DNA of 7,574 nucleotides from DATFMP01 sp035266845. Its GTDB lineage: Bacteria; SAR324; JACQKK01. A program made the position numbers and the translations under genes. Position 1 is the stretch's first letter. Every line of letters begins with the position of its first letter. Below the pieces are notes generated by a model. It was not told where the DNA came from and ran no database searches. It saw only the letters and a program-made list of their open reading frames with translations. Positions 5,913 to 7,574 of the stretch are shown one piece after another. The stretch is from the NCBI GenBank assembly GCA_035266845.1, contig DATFMP010000005.1:1-7574 (forward strand). Direction: 5' to 3'.

Positions 5913-6013
5913 GTCCTGTTCGAATGAAAGCCCGTCCGTATCCCATCCGTCAACTCCGGCCGCTCCCGCAGCCCTGAACGCCGCACGGGTGCGCGCCCTA
6001 TCATCGGCCACGC

Positions 6014-7006
6014 ATGCAATTCGACGTCTTCGGTATCGAGAATCCCCTGATCGACCTGCTGGTGCAGGTGCCCGACGAGTTCCTGGAGCGCATGGAGCTG
6101 AAGAAGAACCACATGCAGCTCATCGACGCGTCGCGCCACGGCTTCCTGCTGGAACACCTAAAGGAGTTTTCGGTGCAGACCGCCGCCGGCGGCTCCTGCG
6201 CCAACACGCTTCTGGGCATCGCCCAGCTTGGCGGCCGCACCGCGTACTGCGGCAAGGTGGGCCGGGATGTCCACGGCCAGGTGTATGTGGAGAAGCTGGA
6301 GGAGGCGGGCGTGAACTCCTTTGTACGGCTGGACGGCAGCGTAACCGGCAGCGTCATCATCCTCGTCACACCGGATGCCGCCCGTACCATGAACACCTTC
6401 CTCGGTGCCTGCCAGGAGCTGACCGCCGCGGACGTGCCCCTGGATGCCCTCAAGTCCTCGCACCTGCTCTACATGACCGGCTACCTGTGGGACACGCAGA
6501 ACCAGCAGGAGGCTGCCGCGCTGGCCCTGCGCACGGCGGGCGCGGAGGGCATCCACGTTACGATGAGCCTCGCGGACCCCTTCTGCGTGCATCGCCACCA
6601 GCAGGACTTTCTGGACATCATCGACCGCTACGTGGACTTCGTCTTCGCCAACCGGGACGAAGCCCTGGCGCTGACAGGCACCGACAGCACGCACGACGCC
6701 ATGCGCGAATTGCGCAAGATCTGCGACGGCGCGGTCATCACGCTGGGCGGGCGCGGCGCCTACATCACGCGCGGCGAGGAGCACGTGTACATGGATCCAT
6801 TCGCCGTGCAGCCCGTGGACACCACCGGCGCGGGCGATGCCTTCGCCGCGGGCTTCCTGCACGGCCTGTCCCAGGGCCAGTCGCTGCACCATTGCGGGCG
6901 GCTGGGCAGCTACTTCGCCTCGCGCGTGATCCAGCACATGGGGCCGCGCCTGGAGGGCGATGTGCGCGCCCAACTCGCCGAAGTGCTGGACGACGTGCGG
7001 CCGTAG
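6014..7006 (+). CDS. PfkB-family kinase, adenosine-kinase-like
   Basis: This 330-residue cytoplasmic kinase of the ribokinase/PfkB family probably phosphorylates adenosine or a related nucleoside with ATP (purine salvage). The N-terminal sugar-binding region contains AAGGSCANTLLGIAQLGG (57-74), the first PfkB signature. DAARTMNTFLGA (121-132) is typical of the adenosine-kinase-like branch. ANRDEALALTG (212-222) is the NxxE-type magnesium/phosphate region. The second signature DTTGAGDAFAAGFLHGL (269-285) carries the GAGD anion hole and catalytic Asp275. Length and ends are normal. I used the ATG at 6014 because the protein begins MQFDVFGIENPLIDLL, where the family pattern starts; no Shine-Dalgarno sequence is recognisable before it, so initiation is probably SD-independent. 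Fructokinase, ribokinase or inosine-guanosine kinase activity cannot be excluded. A class V aminotransferase gene follows after 22 bp. Confidence 0.92.
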   Translation: MQFDVFGIENPLIDLLVQVPDEFLERMELKKNHMQLIDASRHGFLLEHLKEFSVQTAAGGSCANTLLGIAQLGGRTAYCGKVGRDVHGQVYVEKLEEAGVNSFVRLDGSVTGSVIILVTPDAARTMNTFLGACQELTAADVPLDALKSSHLLYMTGYLWDTQNQQEAAALALRTAGAEGIHVTMSLADPFCVHRHQQDFLDIIDRYVDFVFANRDEALALTGTDSTHDAMRELRKICDGAVITLGGRGAYITRGEEHVYMDPFAVQPVDTTGAGDAFAAGFLHGLSQGQSLHHCGRLGSYFASRVIQHMGPRLEGDVRAQLAEVLDDVRP

Positions 7007-7028
7007 CGCCCGCGCGGCTGCCCCGCCC

Positions 7029-7574
7029 ATGGACTTCGATCTGGAACGCGCCCGCGCGGAGACCCCCGGTTGCGCGGAGGTGCTGCACCTGAACAACGCC
7101 GGCGCGGCGCTGATGCCGCTGCCGGTGATCGAGGCGGTGCAGAGCCACTTGGCCTTGGAAGCCCGCATCGGCGGCTACGAGGCGGCCGATGCCGCACATG
7201 CCCGTCTGGAGGCCGCCTACGACAGCGTGGCGCGCCTGCTGGCCTGCCGGCGCGAGGAGGTGGCCTTTGTGGAGAACGCCACGCGCGCCTGGGACATGGC
7301 GTTCTACTCCCTGCGGTTCGGGCCGGGCGACCGTATCCTCACCTCCGTGGCAGAGTACGCCAGCAACTACATCGCCTACCTGCAGGTGGCGCGGCGCACC
7401 GGCGCGCGGGTGGATGCCGTGCCCAACGACGAGACGGGGCAGCTCGACGTGGCGGCGCTGGAGCGCATGCTGGACGTCCGCGTGAAACTGATCGCCATCA
7501 CCCACGTGCCCACCAATGGGGGCTTGGTGAATCCCGCCGCCGCCGTGGGGCGCGTGGCGCGCGCCGCGGGCGTG
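7029..7574 (+). CDS. Class V PLP-dependent aminotransferase (N-terminal part, cut by window end)
   Basis: The frame stays open from the ATG to the window edge, giving 182 residues of a protein whose family usually has about 380-400. It is the N-terminal half of a fold-type I, class V aminotransferase of the cysteine desulfurase/isopenicillin-N-epimerase-like group. LNNAGAALMP (21-30) matches the substrate-side N-terminus. FVENATRAWDMAF (80-92) is the cofactor-phosphate loop. AEYASNYIAYLQVARRTGA (108-126) takes the place of the EHHSN block of true desulfurases, with Tyr or Ala where they have the PLP-stacking His. ITHVPTNGGLVNP (157-169) is the next conserved block. The catalytic Lys lies beyond the window, so activity cannot be confirmed. 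No SD precedes the ATG, and the 22-bp gap to the kinase suggests one operon. The substrate is unknown. Confidence 0.88.
   Translation, partial: MDFDLERARAETPGCAEVLHLNNAGAALMPLPVIEAVQSHLALEARIGGYEAADAAHARLEAAYDSVARLLACRREEVAFVENATRAWDMAFYSLRFGPGDRILTSVAEYASNYIAYLQVARRTGARVDAVPNDETGQLDVAALERMLDVRVKLIAITHVPTNGGLVNPAAAVGRVARAAGV

Noticed and set aside
5461..7092. 543-codon plus-strand open frame
   Set aside because: Covers the antisense of the YgjP-like gene and an alternate frame of the kinase; rich in Arg/Ala/Pro with no family features.

Overview
The window is high-GC bacterial DNA with short intergenic gaps, Shine-Dalgarno (SD) leaders and a bacterial tRNA gene with its own intrinsic terminator. 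The gene content fits a proteobacterium, perhaps a halophilic or halotolerant gammaproteobacterium: an EhuBCDA-type ectoine/hydroxyectoine importer, a proteobacterial-type small heat shock protein, a YgjP-type metallopeptidase and an adenosine-kinase-like PfkB protein. That placement is an inference from gene families, not a measurement. I see no insertion sequence, phage gene, CRISPR array or composition break.

Layout from left to right. (1) Minus strand: an Hsp20 small heat shock protein (5-517), then about 380 bp without a gene, then a tRNA-Asp(GTC) gene (957-1030) with a strong rho-independent terminator (896-930) and a likely promoter (1088-1116). (2) A 376-bp region without genes but with small palindromes and a spaced direct repeat (1117-1492), which should hold the control region of the next operon. 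(3) Plus strand: a four-gene polar-amino-acid-type ABC importer in the order binding protein (1493-2353), permease (2489-3142), permease (3142-3825), ATPase (3835-4614), best matched to ectoine/hydroxyectoine uptake (Ehu). Two GC-rich stem-loops separate the binding-protein gene from the permeases. (4) A hairpin (4631-4656) at the convergent junction. (5) Minus strand: a small cupin protein (4653-5003) preceded by a YgjP/DUF45 zinc-metallopeptidase-like gene (5069-5842), probably one transcript. (6) A 171-bp divergent promoter region, then plus strand: an adenosine-kinase-like PfkB sugar/nucleoside kinase (6014-7006) and a class V PLP-dependent aminotransferase (7029 to the window end, incomplete).

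How they work together. The importer genes form one complete functional unit: a periplasmic binding protein captures the solute, two membrane subunits form the channel, and one ATPase drives transport. Osmolyte uptake and protein-stress response (Hsp20) sit near one another, but they are separate transcription units and nothing in the sequence ties them together. No ectoine synthesis or breakdown gene and no dedicated regulator lies in the window, so uptake for osmoprotection cannot be told apart from uptake for nutrition. The most interesting signals are modest ones: changes in the predicted ligand pocket of the binding protein, and hairpins that bury the ribosome-binding sites of the cupin and hsp20 genes. 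I did not find a convincing new multi-gene system.
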